A DNA stretch of 40,061 nucleotides, from NCBI GenBank assembly GCA_020432165.1, contig JAGQGU010000049.1, forward strand, positions 1 to 40,061, written 5' to 3'. This document shows, piece after piece, positions 32,073-38,601 of this stretch. This stretch comes from Thermomicrobiales bacterium (lineage in GTDB: Bacteria > Chloroflexota > Chloroflexia > Thermomicrobiales > UBA6265). How positions within the stretch are numbered: position 1 is the stretch's first letter; every line of letters begins with the position of its first letter. The notes under the pieces were generated by a model, which ran no database searches, was not told where the DNA came from, and saw only the letters and a list, made by a program, of their open reading frames with translations. A program made the position numbers and the translations under genes.

Positions 32073-32584
32073 AATTAGTGAATGTCAGTGTGGATCATCG
32101 CTATAGTGTGGATGATATTGCCCCGACTCCCTGGTCCGATATCGAGCGAATCTTTGCTGATACCGAGATCTATGCGCTTACGACATTGCTTCCGGATGGA
32201 ATGGCACACACCATCCCGGTGAGTGGGTTGTGGAGTGAACGGGGATTCTTCTTTACCTCAGGTCCAACGGAGCAGAAGGTCCAGAATCTGCTCGCCAATC
32301 CGCGAGCTTCTGTGCATGTAGGGAGTTCACATTTCTTTGAGGGTGTGGATATTGTGCTGCGCGGACCGGTCGAGCGCGTCTCCGATATCGAGACGCTTAC
32401 CTGGATGCGCGATGCCTTTGTCGCGAAGTATGGGGAATTTTGGACCTTTGGCATCGGTGAGGATGCGTTCATCAACCACCATGGTTGGCCGAGCTGGTGC
32501 TTTCTGCTCACACCAACCGTTGGCTATAGCTTCACTCGCGCCGAGGCTACTGCGCAGACGAAGTACGAGTTCAGTCATCCATAG
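32069..32584 (+). CDS. PPOX-fold protein, third of three tandem copies
   Basis: A 171-aa paralogue of the preceding genes. It begins MKLVNVSVDHRYSVDD and has ALTTLLPDGMAHTIPVSGLW, TSGPTEQKVQNLLANPRASV, EGVDIVLRGPVERV and WCFLLTPTVGYSFT. The ATG overlaps the preceding stop (ATGA, 32069-32072) and has GAGG about 7 nt upstream. It is the last gene of this small operon; the next genes are on the opposite strand and end 32 nt away. Cofactor and substrate cannot be read from sequence. Confidence 0.83.
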   Translation: MKLVNVSVDHRYSVDDIAPTPWSDIERIFADTEIYALTTLLPDGMAHTIPVSGLWSERGFFFTSGPTEQKVQNLLANPRASVHVGSSHFFEGVDIVLRGPVERVSDIETLTWMRDAFVAKYGEFWTFGIGEDAFINHHGWPSWCFLLTPTVGYSFTRAEATAQTKYEFSHP

Positions 32585-32615
32585 GTGTCCTCGCCCATAT
32601 GCTCGTCGGGTGTGA

Positions 32616-33038
32616 CTACACGGTCAGCAGCTTCGCCTCGTGCAGCATTTCGGTAAACACTTCCACATCGAGATCAGCGAGCCGCCTGAAACCAATGCTC
32701 GCTGATCCGATCTTCACCTTCCCGAGGCGCTTGCCATACGACTTGCCGATATACTGACCATCTTTCACGGCATTTACGTAGATACTGATATTGGCTTTCT
32801 GCAATGCCAGGCCAACCACGAACCAGCGTACGGATTCTCCCCTGGGGCGTTGCTGCACGAGATCACCGTAGCCGATAATCGATTGCTCGGTACCACCCCA
32901 AAACACACCCTCCCACATCACTCGAGGATCGTCACAGAAGATCTTTGAGATCACCGCGTCCAGAGCCTGCATATCTGCACGCGCGGGATCCGGGAGTTCA
33001 GCCAGGAACGTATCAACATTCTGAGATGTGATCTGCAT
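32616..33038 (-). CDS. DUF1801 (YdhG-like) protein
   Basis: A 140-aa protein of the DUF1801/YdhG fold. An N-terminal helix FLAELPDPARADMQALDAVI is followed by MWEGVFWGGTEQSIIGYGD, WFVVGLALQKANISIYVNAV and a basic GKSYGKRLGKVKIGSASIGF stretch. The C-terminal helix contains DVEVFTEMLHEA. Family members have no firm function; some resemble iron-chaperone frataxin folds. It follows the DUF1905 gene by 17 nt. DUF1801 and DUF1905 domains often occur together or fused in other bacteria, so they probably work as a pair. The ATG at 33038 has AGAGGG upstream. Confidence 0.83.
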   Translation of the reverse strand: MQITSQNVDTFLAELPDPARADMQALDAVISKIFCDDPRVMWEGVFWGGTEQSIIGYGDLVQQRPRGESVRWFVVGLALQKANISIYVNAVKDGQYIGKSYGKRLGKVKIGSASIGFRRLADLDVEVFTEMLHEAKLLTV

Positions 33039-33055
33039 GGATACCCTCTGGTGAA

Positions 33056-33343
33056 CTATGTCAGTCGCCGCATCAGGTGTACTGTGACGGAATCGCCTAT
33101 CTCTTTGCCGAGTTGCTTGCGCAGCTTCGCGCTGATGGAAAGCATATGCCCTCCCGTACCGGTCACCATAAGCCCGACGTTTGAAATCGGGATGGTATCA
33201 ACCATCGCATCAACCCGCACGGCACGCTTCGTCCCAAAGAACTCCGCAGAGCCCGGCATCTCGACACACGACCATATCTCTCCCTTTACATCCACACCAA
33301 TCGGCGCTGTAAAGGCGTGATCAAGCGTTGTTGGTTCTACCAT
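33056..33343 (-). CDS. DUF1905 protein
   Basis: A 95-aa beta-rich protein with the DUF1905 pattern: EIWSCVEMPGSAEFFGTKRA, a central VDTIPISNVGLMVTGTGGHM and LSISAKLRKQLGKEIGDSV at the end. The family is a small barrel with a conserved Gly-x-Gly/His segment and unknown biochemical role, often joined to YdeI or DUF1801 modules. The ATG at 33343 has AAGGAG upstream. It lies 31 nt after the MoaD-like gene and 17 nt before the DUF1801 gene in a four-gene minus-strand run. Confidence 0.82.
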   Translation of the reverse strand: MVEPTTLDHAFTAPIGVDVKGEIWSCVEMPGSAEFFGTKRAVRVDAMVDTIPISNVGLMVTGTGGHMLSISAKLRKQLGKEIGDSVTVHLMRRLT

Positions 33344-33374
33344 TGGCGAAATACTCCTTCAATCATTGGCTTGC

Positions 33375-33671
33375 TCATCCACCCGAGATTGCGGCTACGA
33401 TCCAGAATGGTTCTTTCCCGCTGGCAACCTCGGCTGGTAGTTCTGCATCGGGATCGGCATGGGAGATGTCTTCCTCTGCCACAAAGTAACGGATCATCGG
33501 TCGTCGTTGTCGAGTCTGATTATCACGTAGCAATCCCTTCAGACGAGGATAGGTTACTTCCAACGCATCCAGAATTGCGTTTGGCGTGACGGTACCATCG
33601 ACCTGGATCACCGCTTCTTTGGGGGCATCGCTCAGTGATCCTAGCTGGCTTGGGATAATCACTCGGATCAT
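33375..33671 (-). CDS. MoaD/ThiS-family ubiquitin-like protein
   Basis: A 98-aa beta-grasp protein starting [13 protein letters not shown] and ending AAISGG. The terminal Gly-Gly is the activated end in MoaD, ThiS and other sulfur carriers. A central [20 protein letters not shown] helix and [16 protein letters not shown] fit the fold. The ATG overlaps the stop of the upstream Asp-box gene (ATGA, 33668-33671), so the two are made together. No ThiF/MoeB, MoaE or ThiG gene is close, so a standard molybdopterin or thiamine role is not supported by context. Confidence 0.85.
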   Translation of the reverse strand: MIRVIIPSQLGSLSDAPKEAVIQVDGTVTPNAILDALEVTYPRLKGLLRDNQTRQRRPMIRYFVAEEDISHADPDAELPAEVASGKEPFWIVAAISGG

Positions 33672-34783
33672 GAGAGTGTCTGCACTTCTATGCTCAGCAC
33701 CTTCGGCAGATCGTGGACAATTGCGTTCCAGGTATCACCACTGTCTGCAGATGCATAGACCTGTCCTCCGGTTGTACCGAAGTAGATACCGCATTCCGGC
33801 AGGGTATCGATACTCATGGCATCGCGCAGAATGTTCACGTAACAGTTCTCTTGCGGTAGTCCTGCGGTGAGGGCTTCCCATTCGTTTCCACCGCTCCGAC
33901 TGCGATAGACACGTAGCTTTCCTTCTGGTGGATAGTGGTAGTAGTCGCTCAGGATCGGCACGACATAGATCGTCTCGGGCTCATGGGCGTGCACCACAAT
34001 CGGAAAGCCGAAGTCGCTTGGCAGATTGCCGCTCACCTCCGTCCAGAGTTCACCGGCACTATCGGTGCGCATCACATCCCAATGTTTCTGCATGAAGAGC
34101 GTATCTGGACGAGAAGGATGGAGTGCCAGATTGTGAACGCAATGCCCAACCTCCGCATCCTGATCCGGAATGTAGTCGGACCGCAATCCCTTGTTAATCG
34201 GCAGCCAGGTTTCGCCGCCATCGTCGGTGCGGAAGGCGCCAGCGGCAGAAATGGCGATGTAGAGTCGATCCGGATCGCGCGGATCCTGCAGAATTGTGTG
34301 TAGGCACAGACCTCCAGCACCAGGTTGCCAACTATCGCCTGTGCTGTGATTGCGAAGCGCAGGAAGCTCCTGCCAGCTCTCACCGCCGTCGATGGACTTG
34401 AACATGGCGGCATCTTCCACACCGGCGAAAATCACATTTTCATCGTGGATACTTGGCTCAAGATGCCAGATTCTTTTGAAGTCCCACGGATGTGGAGTAC
34501 CGTCGTACCATTGGTGGGTACCTGTCTCGCCATCGTAGCGAAGCTCGTTGCTGACTTGCTCCCAGGTTTGGCCGCCATCGCGGGAGCGATGAACCAGCTG
34601 TCCAAACCAGTCGTTCGGCTGACTCGCCCAAATGAGATCGGGATTCAGTGCTGATCCCTTCATGTGGTATACCTCGGCGCCAGGGAAGTGCGGACCACTG
34701 ATATCCCAATTCTCTCTGGCCTCATCCGATGTGAGGATGAATCCACCCTTGGCGGTTCCTACCAGTACACGTACACCGGTCAT
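33668..34783 (-). CDS. Asp-box (BNR) repeat beta-propeller protein, exo-alpha-sialidase-like
   Basis: A 371-aa protein with six Asp-box repeats of the S/T-x-D-x-G-x-T-W type: [45 protein letters not shown] and SADSGDTWN. This forms a six-bladed propeller like sialidases and YCF48/VPS10 proteins. There is no signal peptide; the start [17 protein letters not shown] puts it in the cytosol, so a glycosidase acting outside is unlikely. Sialidase catalytic arginines were not identifiable. The ATG at 34783 has GAGGGAGC upstream. It is translationally coupled to the MoaD/ThiS-like gene, and a shared modification or carrier function is inferred. Confidence 0.87.
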   Translation of the reverse strand: MTGVRVLVGTAKGGFILTSDEARENWDISGPHFPGAEVYHMKGSALNPDLIWASQPNDWFGQLVHRSRDGGQTWEQVSNELRYDGETGTHQWYDGTPHPWDFKRIWHLEPSIHDENVIFAGVEDAAMFKSIDGGESWQELPALRNHSTGDSWQPGAGGLCLHTILQDPRDPDRLYIAISAAGAFRTDDGGETWLPINKGLRSDYIPDQDAEVGHCVHNLALHPSRPDTLFMQKHWDVMRTDSAGELWTEVSGNLPSDFGFPIVVHAHEPETIYVVPILSDYYHYPPEGKLRVYRSRSGGNEWEALTAGLPQENCYVNILRDAMSIDTLPECGIYFGTTGGQVYASADSGDTWNAIVHDLPKVLSIEVQTLS

Positions 34784-34938
34784 AGTTCAGCTCCCTCTTA
34801 AATGCATGTTTTCATTCAGCATATCGAATCTCCTTATCGGCCTGTTCTTGGATTTTGCTCTTCGTTCGCCAATTTCGGGGTACGATGATGCTCATTCGCC
34901 GTTCTGAATGAACCGATTACCGGTAAAGGAGCATTTCC
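34784..34938. promoter_or_regulatory. Divergent promoter region of the Asp-box operon and the LLM gene
   Basis: A 155-nt AT-richer region between divergent genes. A TCATTC/GAATGA inverted repeat sits near 34890-34910 and a TACGAT hexamer near 34880 could be a -10 element for the plus-strand gene. No firm promoter can be drawn. Confidence 0.35.
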
Positions 34939-35799
34939 ATGTACCCACTTCGCTTCGGATTCAAGACCGCGCAACAGCATTCGACCTGGGAAGATCTTCT
35001 CGCCGTTTGGCTGGAGGCCGAATCGCTACCCGATTTCACACATGGCTGGCTCTTCGATCATCTCAATCCGATCGATAACCCCGATGGTATCGGCGATTGC
35101 TTCGAGGGCTGGACCACGTTGGCAGCGCTCGCTGCCCACACCAAACGCATGCGCCTGGGGCTGCTCACTGGCTGCAATACCTATCGCGATCCGGCGCTTC
35201 ACGCCCAAATGGCCGCCACGGTGGATGTCATCAGCGGTGGTCGTGTGGACTTTGGCGATGGTGCTGGTTGGAATGAGTTCGAGCATCGTAGTCGCAATAT
35301 CGAGCTTCCTACACCCGGCAAGCGCCTGCGCATGCTGGACGAAGCGATGCAGATCACGAAGGCGATGTGGACACAGGAAACGGTCGACTTCGAGGGGAAG
35401 TATTACCAACTCTATGGTGCCAGGATGAGCCCGAAACCGATCCAGAAACCAGGTCCACCGATACTGATTGGTGGTAGTGGTGAGCAACTTACGCTGAAGG
35501 TGGTCGCCAAACACGCCGATATCTGGAACTACAGTGGCGGCGATCTGGAGACCTTCAAGCACAAGGTGGAAGCGCTTAAGCGACATTGCGATGATATTGG
35601 TCGCGACTTCGCCGAAATCGAACTTAGTGCCCAGCGCAAGCTGGATTTGAACGATGCGGACGGCTCAGTTCGCGAGATTCAGGCCTTTGTCGATGCGGGT
35701 GTGACCCACATGGTGCTCTACCTCGCTCCGCCCTATAAGGTTGGTGAGCTTACCGAAGCAGCCGAGCACATCCTGCCAAAGATAGAGGCCAGGGGATAG
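34939..35799 (+). CDS. LLM-class F420/FMN-dependent oxidoreductase
   Basis: A 286-aa luciferase-like TIM-barrel enzyme. It begins YPLRFGFKTAQQHSTWEDLL and has HGWLFDHLNPI, TLAALAAHTKRMRLGLLTGC, MAATVDVISGGRVDFGDGAG, KRLRMLDEAMQITKAMWT and PILIGGSGEQLTLKVVAKHA. These are the standard flavin-binding segments of F420-dependent LLM proteins in Chloroflexota and Actinobacteria. The ATG at 34939 has GGAG 8 nt upstream. The enzyme likely transfers hydride between F420 (or FMN) and an unknown organic substrate. It is alone on its strand, convergent with a vapC gene 11 nt away. Confidence 0.92.
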   Translation: MYPLRFGFKTAQQHSTWEDLLAVWLEAESLPDFTHGWLFDHLNPIDNPDGIGDCFEGWTTLAALAAHTKRMRLGLLTGCNTYRDPALHAQMAATVDVISGGRVDFGDGAGWNEFEHRSRNIELPTPGKRLRMLDEAMQITKAMWTQETVDFEGKYYQLYGARMSPKPIQKPGPPILIGGSGEQLTLKVVAKHADIWNYSGGDLETFKHKVEALKRHCDDIGRDFAEIELSAQRKLDLNDADGSVREIQAFVDAGVTHMVLYLAPPYKVGELTEAAEHILPKIEARG

Positions 35800-35810
35800 G
35801 AGGGATATCG

Positions 35811-36224
35811 CTATTCCGGTTCGATTCGCTCTACGCCAGGGTAGCGATCCATCTTCTTGTCGAAACTATAGATCTCGGATAGCCCAAGTTCAGCTGTGAG
35901 AGCCAGATGAAAGCAGTCGACAAATGACAAGGGTGATTGCTGCGTCCAAAACTCGATCGCGTTGAGCACAGCATCGCGATGATCAATCTGAATATCTGGC
36001 GGAGTCAGCATCAGGGAGAACATCTCACCTGCAGCTGCGCGATCATGTCCAAATGCTTTGGTTAGAACTCGTAATGTTTCGTCTATTGCTGTTACCGAGG
36101 TGTACGCCCGGAGCGCGCCAGCCTCAACCTCAGCGAGCAGTGCGGAGCATCGGGGAGAATGATCAGGGTGATTGTTGGTCAGATGGTAGACAAAGATATT
36201 GGTATCCAGGAATGCAGGGTTCAC
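35811..36224 (-). CDS. vapC: PIN-domain toxin (VapC type), module 1
   Basis: A 137-aa ribonuclease-type toxin. The PIN acidic residues are visible: AFLDTNIFVY (Asp near 7), SVTAIDETLRVL (Glu near 50), SFVDCFHLA (Asp near 104) and SFDKKMDRY (Asp near 121). It should cleave RNA, probably tRNA, when free of its antitoxin. The ATG overlaps the antitoxin stop by 4 nt (ATGA, 36221-36224). The last 18 residues, YSFDKKMDRYPGVERIEP, are identical to those of the second toxin at 37683 apart from one added Glu, though the DNA there differs at silent sites. Confidence 0.9.
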   Translation of the reverse strand: MNPAFLDTNIFVYHLTNNHPDHSPRCSALLAEVEAGALRAYTSVTAIDETLRVLTKAFGHDRAAAGEMFSLMLTPPDIQIDHRDAVLNAIEFWTQQSPLSFVDCFHLALTAELGLSEIYSFDKKMDRYPGVERIEPE

Positions 36225-36490
36225 CTTACGTTACCGTATTTGGCGAATGCCTCAACAAGCGCGGTTGCTTCAATGAGCTCCTCAAGTGCTTCGGGATCTA
36301 ACTGTGGATGATGCGATACGAGCGATCCTCGGGTTGTTGCCACCCAACTCTGGGGGCGCTCCAATACCAGGTGTTCACCCTCCAATTTGATGAGTAGCGT
36401 AACCCCATCCTCCATATCCAGTTGATGCTGGACACTTGTTGGGATAACCACCTGCCCCTTTGCCGATACCTTGGTGGAGTAGCTAGCCAT
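36221..36490 (-). CDS. vapB: AbrB/MazE-fold antitoxin (VapB type), module 1
   Basis: An 89-aa antitoxin with a swapped-hairpin DNA-binding N-terminus: YSTKVSAKGQVVIPTSVQHQ, LDMEDGVTLLIKLEGEHLVL. The C-terminal half (ALEELIEATALVEAFAKYG) is the helical toxin-binding tail. The ATG at 36490 follows AAGGAGG; the frame extends to 36535 but this start gives the family N-terminus. It overlaps the stop of the upstream AbrB gene by 8 nt and the vapC start by 4 nt, so all three genes are transcribed together. It probably represses its own operon at the palindromes upstream of 36683. Confidence 0.9.
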   Translation of the reverse strand: MASYSTKVSAKGQVVIPTSVQHQLDMEDGVTLLIKLEGEHLVLERPQSWVATTRGSLVSHHPQLDPEALEELIEATALVEAFAKYGNVR

Positions 36491-36683
36491 TTTCGTGATC
36501 CTCCTTCTGATGGGGGCTGAGCCGATCCTGTTCACTGTCCGTTTGTGCCTTGCTCATGGAGAGACCCTCTGGGGCCAGACTGAACACCATGACATCTCCG
36601 GTCTCGATGCCGAGCCGCTGTCGAATTTCTATCGGAATCGTGAAGCGCCCGTTCCTGCCGATTCGGACCTTATACGCCGTCAT
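36483..36683 (-). CDS. Second AbrB-fold protein heading the toxin operon
   Basis: A 66-aa AbrB/SpoVT-type DNA-binding protein: YKVRIGRNGRFTIPIEIRQR, LGIETGDVMVFSLAPEGL, then a polar tail (MSKAQTDSEQDRLSPHQ) and no toxin-binding helix. It overlaps the vapB start by 8 nt. It may be an additional operator-binding protein for the operon or the antitoxin of a lost toxin. The ATG at 36683 has GGAGGGC upstream and is 10 nt from the palindrome CATATCGATATG. Confidence 0.82.
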   Translation of the reverse strand: MTAYKVRIGRNGRFTIPIEIRQRLGIETGDVMVFSLAPEGLSMSKAQTDSEQDRLSPHQKEDHENG

Positions 36684-36693
36684 GATAGCCCTC

Positions 36694-36748
36694 CATATCG
36701 ATATGCTACCAGTATATCAAGTAGCATGGAGTGATCTAGATACTCCAT
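36694..36748. promoter_or_regulatory. Stacked palindromes between the AbrB/vapBC operon and the arsR promoter
   Basis: Three inverted repeats follow each other: CATATCGATATG (36694-36705, perfect 12 bp), ATGCTAC/GTAGCAT (36703-36709 and 36721-36727), and ATGGAGT-g-ATCTAGAT-ACTCCAT (36726-36748, one extra base). They lie before the AbrB start on the minus strand and immediately upstream of the arsR -35 element on the plus strand, so they probably serve AbrB-type autoregulation. Confidence 0.55.
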
Positions 36749-36753
36749 CATGC

Positions 36754-36806
36754 TTGACACGACACCATTCGGTGTCCTATTATCTATCCAGACACCGTTT
36801 GGTGTC
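36754..36806 (+). promoter_or_regulatory. arsR promoter with two identical operators
   Basis: TTGACA (36754-36759) and TATTAT (36778-36783) form a strong sigma-70-type promoter with an 18-nt spacer. A palindrome GACACC-N4-GGTGTC fills the spacer (36761-36776), and a second copy lies at 36791-36806, just past the expected start site. The copies are 30 bp apart, three helical turns. This is the expected layout for repression by the ArsR protein encoded next. Confidence 0.85.
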
Positions 36807-36864
36807 GAATCTATGCCGGTGCGCAACGGTGATAGATCGACCACTTTCAGCAGGAGTTTGTGTC

Positions 36865-37176
36865 ATGCGCGATGTTTACAGCGCCATTGCGGATCCCACC
36901 CGACGGGAACTCATCGGTTTGCTGGCTTCCGCGGATGAGCTCCCGCTGCACGAAATTACGCCGAAGTTCGATATGGGTCGCACGGCGATATCCAAACATC
37001 TCACGATTCTGAAAGAGGCAGGGTTGGTGAATGAGCGGAGGATGGGACGCGAAACACTCTACCGCTTTACACCTGAGCCGTTGATGGAGGTTCAACAGTG
37101 GGTGAACCACTATGAGATGTTCTGGACCGCGCGACTTGATCAACTCAAGGCATTCCTGGAAGGAACCAACTCATGA
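36865..37176 (+). CDS. ArsR-family transcriptional repressor
   Basis: A 103-aa winged-helix repressor: RDVYSAIADPTRRELIGLLA, then EITPKFDMGRTAISKHLTIL (recognition helix) and EAGLVNERRMGRETLYRFTP. The C-terminal VQQWVNHYEMFWTARLDQLK helix is typical of the ArsR subgroup paired with SRPBCC/AHSA1 proteins. No metal-binding CxC is present, so it is not an arsenic sensor. The ATG at 36865 has AGGAG 9 nt upstream. The stop overlaps the SRPBCC start (ATGA). It almost certainly binds the two GACACC-N4-GGTGTC sites in its own promoter. Confidence 0.92.
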   Translation: MRDVYSAIADPTRRELIGLLASADELPLHEITPKFDMGRTAISKHLTILKEAGLVNERRMGRETLYRFTPEPLMEVQQWVNHYEMFWTARLDQLKAFLEGTNS

Positions 37177-37592
37177 GCGAATCCGTAGTACTCGATTACG
37201 AAATCAAAACATCTATCGACAAGGTGTGGCATGCGCTGACCGACTCCGAAACAATGTCCAAATGGATGTTCTTCAAGGAAAATACCTTCAAACCAGAGCT
37301 TGGACACGACTTTGAGCTCGGCGGTGTGGAGGGATACGGTAGCACGATTCAGTGCACGATCACTGAACTCAATGAACCGCATAAGCTCAGCTATACCTGG
37401 AACGCCACTGGCGTCGATGGCCAACCCAGCACCACCGTTGTTACCTGGACCCTGGAAGCGAAAAGTGATGCGGTGACGGCGCTGCATTTGGAGCAGAGTG
37501 GCTTCCGACCAGAAGCGCGGCAGGAACTCGGCGGCGCGAAGTACGGCTGGCAGCACATGCTTGGCGAGCTGGACAAGATGCTCACAGCCTGA
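37173..37592 (+). CDS. SRPBCC (AHSA1-like) protein
   Basis: A 139-aa START/Bet v1-fold protein of the AHSA1 type: VVLDYEIKTSIDKVWHALTD, SETMSKWMF, LSYTWNATG, VTWTLEAKSDAVTALHLEQS and GWQHMLGELDKML. Such proteins bind hydrophobic ligands in a deep pocket. The ATG overlaps the arsR stop (37173-37176). ArsR-SRPBCC pairs are common in soil bacteria, and the SRPBCC protein is thought to act on or sense the inducing compound, but neither ligand nor reaction is known here. Confidence 0.9.
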   Translation: MSESVVLDYEIKTSIDKVWHALTDSETMSKWMFFKENTFKPELGHDFELGGVEGYGSTIQCTITELNEPHKLSYTWNATGVDGQPSTTVVTWTLEAKSDAVTALHLEQSGFRPEARQELGGAKYGWQHMLGELDKMLTA

Positions 37593-37607
37593 CAATCGGC
37601 TATGAAT

Positions 37608-37650
37608 GCGAAGAGGGAGGATGCTTGCATACAAGCTCCTCCCTCTTCGC
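37608..37650. terminator. Bidirectional terminator hairpin
   Basis: The arms GCGAAGAGGGAGGA (37608-37621) and TCCTCCCTCTTCGC (37637-37650) are perfect 14-bp complements. An inner GCTTG/CAAGC stem closes a CATA loop, with one bulged T. The element lies 15 nt after the SRPBCC stop and before the vapC stop on the other strand. Confidence 0.78.
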
Positions 37651-37682
37651 TTGCTCTGCATGGAGCATGCGTTGGAGACGCG

Positions 37683-38087
37683 CTACGGCTCTATCCGTTC
37701 GACTCCAGGATAGCGATCCATCTTTTTGTCGAAGCTGTAGACGTGTGTGATCCCGAGTTCATCCGCCAATGCAAGGTGGTAGAGATCGACAAAGGAAAGA
37801 CCGTTGAGTTCCAGACTCAAGCGCAGGGCCTTCATCACGGCCACTTCGTTCTCAAGTATGACCCTGGACATGCTCCCAATGTCCAGAAGCAGCCTTGTTA
37901 CAACTTCGTGAGGCATCTTCTTCTGGCGAATAAGGAGCCAGGTAATCTCCGAAAATGCGGTAACAGGCACGAAGAGTTCGATTTCTCCCTGACTGGCTTG
38001 CTGAAACAGCTTCACACAGCGTTCGGACTGATCAGGTATATCGTTCAGGAGATAGCGAGCGAGGATATTGGTATCAATCAGGTACAT
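37683..38087 (-). CDS. vapC: PIN-domain toxin (VapC type), module 2
   Basis: A 134-aa PIN ribonuclease toxin: YLIDTNILARYLLND (Asp near 5), PVTAFSEITWLLI (Glu near 48), LSFVDLYHLALADELG (Asp near 101) and YSFDKKMDRYPGVERIEP at the end, identical in protein to module 1. It overlaps the antitoxin gene by 14 nt (38074-38087). The middle differs strongly from module 1, so these are paralogues or separate acquisitions, not a fresh duplication. Confidence 0.9.
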   Translation of the reverse strand: MYLIDTNILARYLLNDIPDQSERCVKLFQQASQGEIELFVPVTAFSEITWLLIRQKKMPHEVVTRLLLDIGSMSRVILENEVAVMKALRLSLELNGLSFVDLYHLALADELGITHVYSFDKKMDRYPGVERIEP

Positions 38088-38373
38088 ACTCGCCTGACTC
38101 CTCGGCTATTTGGCGCAGAATGCGATCCTCTTTCTCCTGAGCAATCTCCGCCCAAATCTGATCGCGATCAACTACTACGGGACCATCCGTTACATATTTT
38201 GCGAGTGCGCCCGCTGTTCTGGCCACGATGTCCGCATCCTTAACCAGAACTGTTTCAGAACCCCTCCGCTCGAAATGGATGACATCTCCCTCATGAAGGT
38301 CCATATCTCTGCGTACATCCGCCGGGAGGGTAATCTGGCCTTTCTTGCGCACCCGTGTGATTTGTGTCGACAT
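38074..38373 (-). CDS. vapB: AbrB-fold antitoxin (VapB type), module 2
   Basis: A 99-aa antitoxin with the N-terminal DNA-binding hairpin STQITRVRKKGQITLPADVR, RDMDLHEGDVIHFERRGSE and a C-terminal helical toxin-binding part (IWAEIAQEKEDRILRQIAEE). The start ATG at 38373 has AAGGAG 7 nt upstream, far better than the upstream ATG at 38391. Three GTCGTACT repeats at 19-bp spacing overlap the promoter and start region and are probably its operator. It is co-transcribed with the following vapC. Confidence 0.9.
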   Translation of the reverse strand: MSTQITRVRKKGQITLPADVRRDMDLHEGDVIHFERRGSETVLVKDADIVARTAGALAKYVTDGPVVVDRDQIWAEIAQEKEDRILRQIAEESGEYVPD

Positions 38374-38419
38374 GTCGTACTCCTTGCTCATGGTCGTACT
38401 TAGTGTATCAGGTCGTACT
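38374..38419 (-). promoter_or_regulatory. Iterated GTCGTACT operator of vapBC module 2
   Basis: GTCGTACT occurs at 38374-38381, 38393-38400 and 38412-38419, each 19 bp from the last. A near copy (ATCGTACT) lies in the loop of the neighbouring hairpin. TACACT (complement of 38402-38407) could be the -10 box. Binding of the AbrB-type antitoxin here would block transcription. Confidence 0.6.
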
Positions 38420-38423
38420 AATG

Positions 38424-38464
38424 GCAGAAGGGTGTGACATCGTACTGATGTCACACCCTTCTGC
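38424..38464. terminator. Long hairpin between metH and vapBC module 2
   Basis: Perfect 18-bp arms GCAGAAGGGTGTGACATC (38424-38441) and GATGTCACACCCTTCTGC (38447-38464) with a 5-nt loop (GTACT). No T tract follows on the minus strand. It probably insulates vapBC from metH transcription. Confidence 0.65.
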
Positions 38465-38527
38465 ACTCTTAGATTCTTGGTTCTTCTGTCTACAGCGGAT
38501 TTGCTATGTGTTGTCATGTATAAGGTC

Positions 38528-38578
38528 GGTAGCAGGGGAGCTTGTCTCCCCTTGGGGCAGATAAACTGCCCCGCTACC
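38528..38578. other. Three-way-junction element downstream of metH
   Basis: A 51-nt block closed by the outer stem GGTAGC/GCTACC contains two hairpins: GGGGAG-CTTGT-CTCCCC (38535-38551) and GGGGCAG-ATAAA-CTGCCCC (38554-38572). It begins 23 nt after the metH stop. It could be a terminator, an mRNA-stabilising 3' structure or a small repeated element of the genome. Confidence 0.6.
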
Positions 38579-38601
38579 AGTCCGTGAGTGTGTCAGTACA
38601 T

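Noticed and set aside
35811-38373. Recent duplication of one vapBC module
   Set aside because: The identical C-terminal protein sequence is encoded by DNA with several silent differences, and the rest of the toxins and antitoxins are very different.
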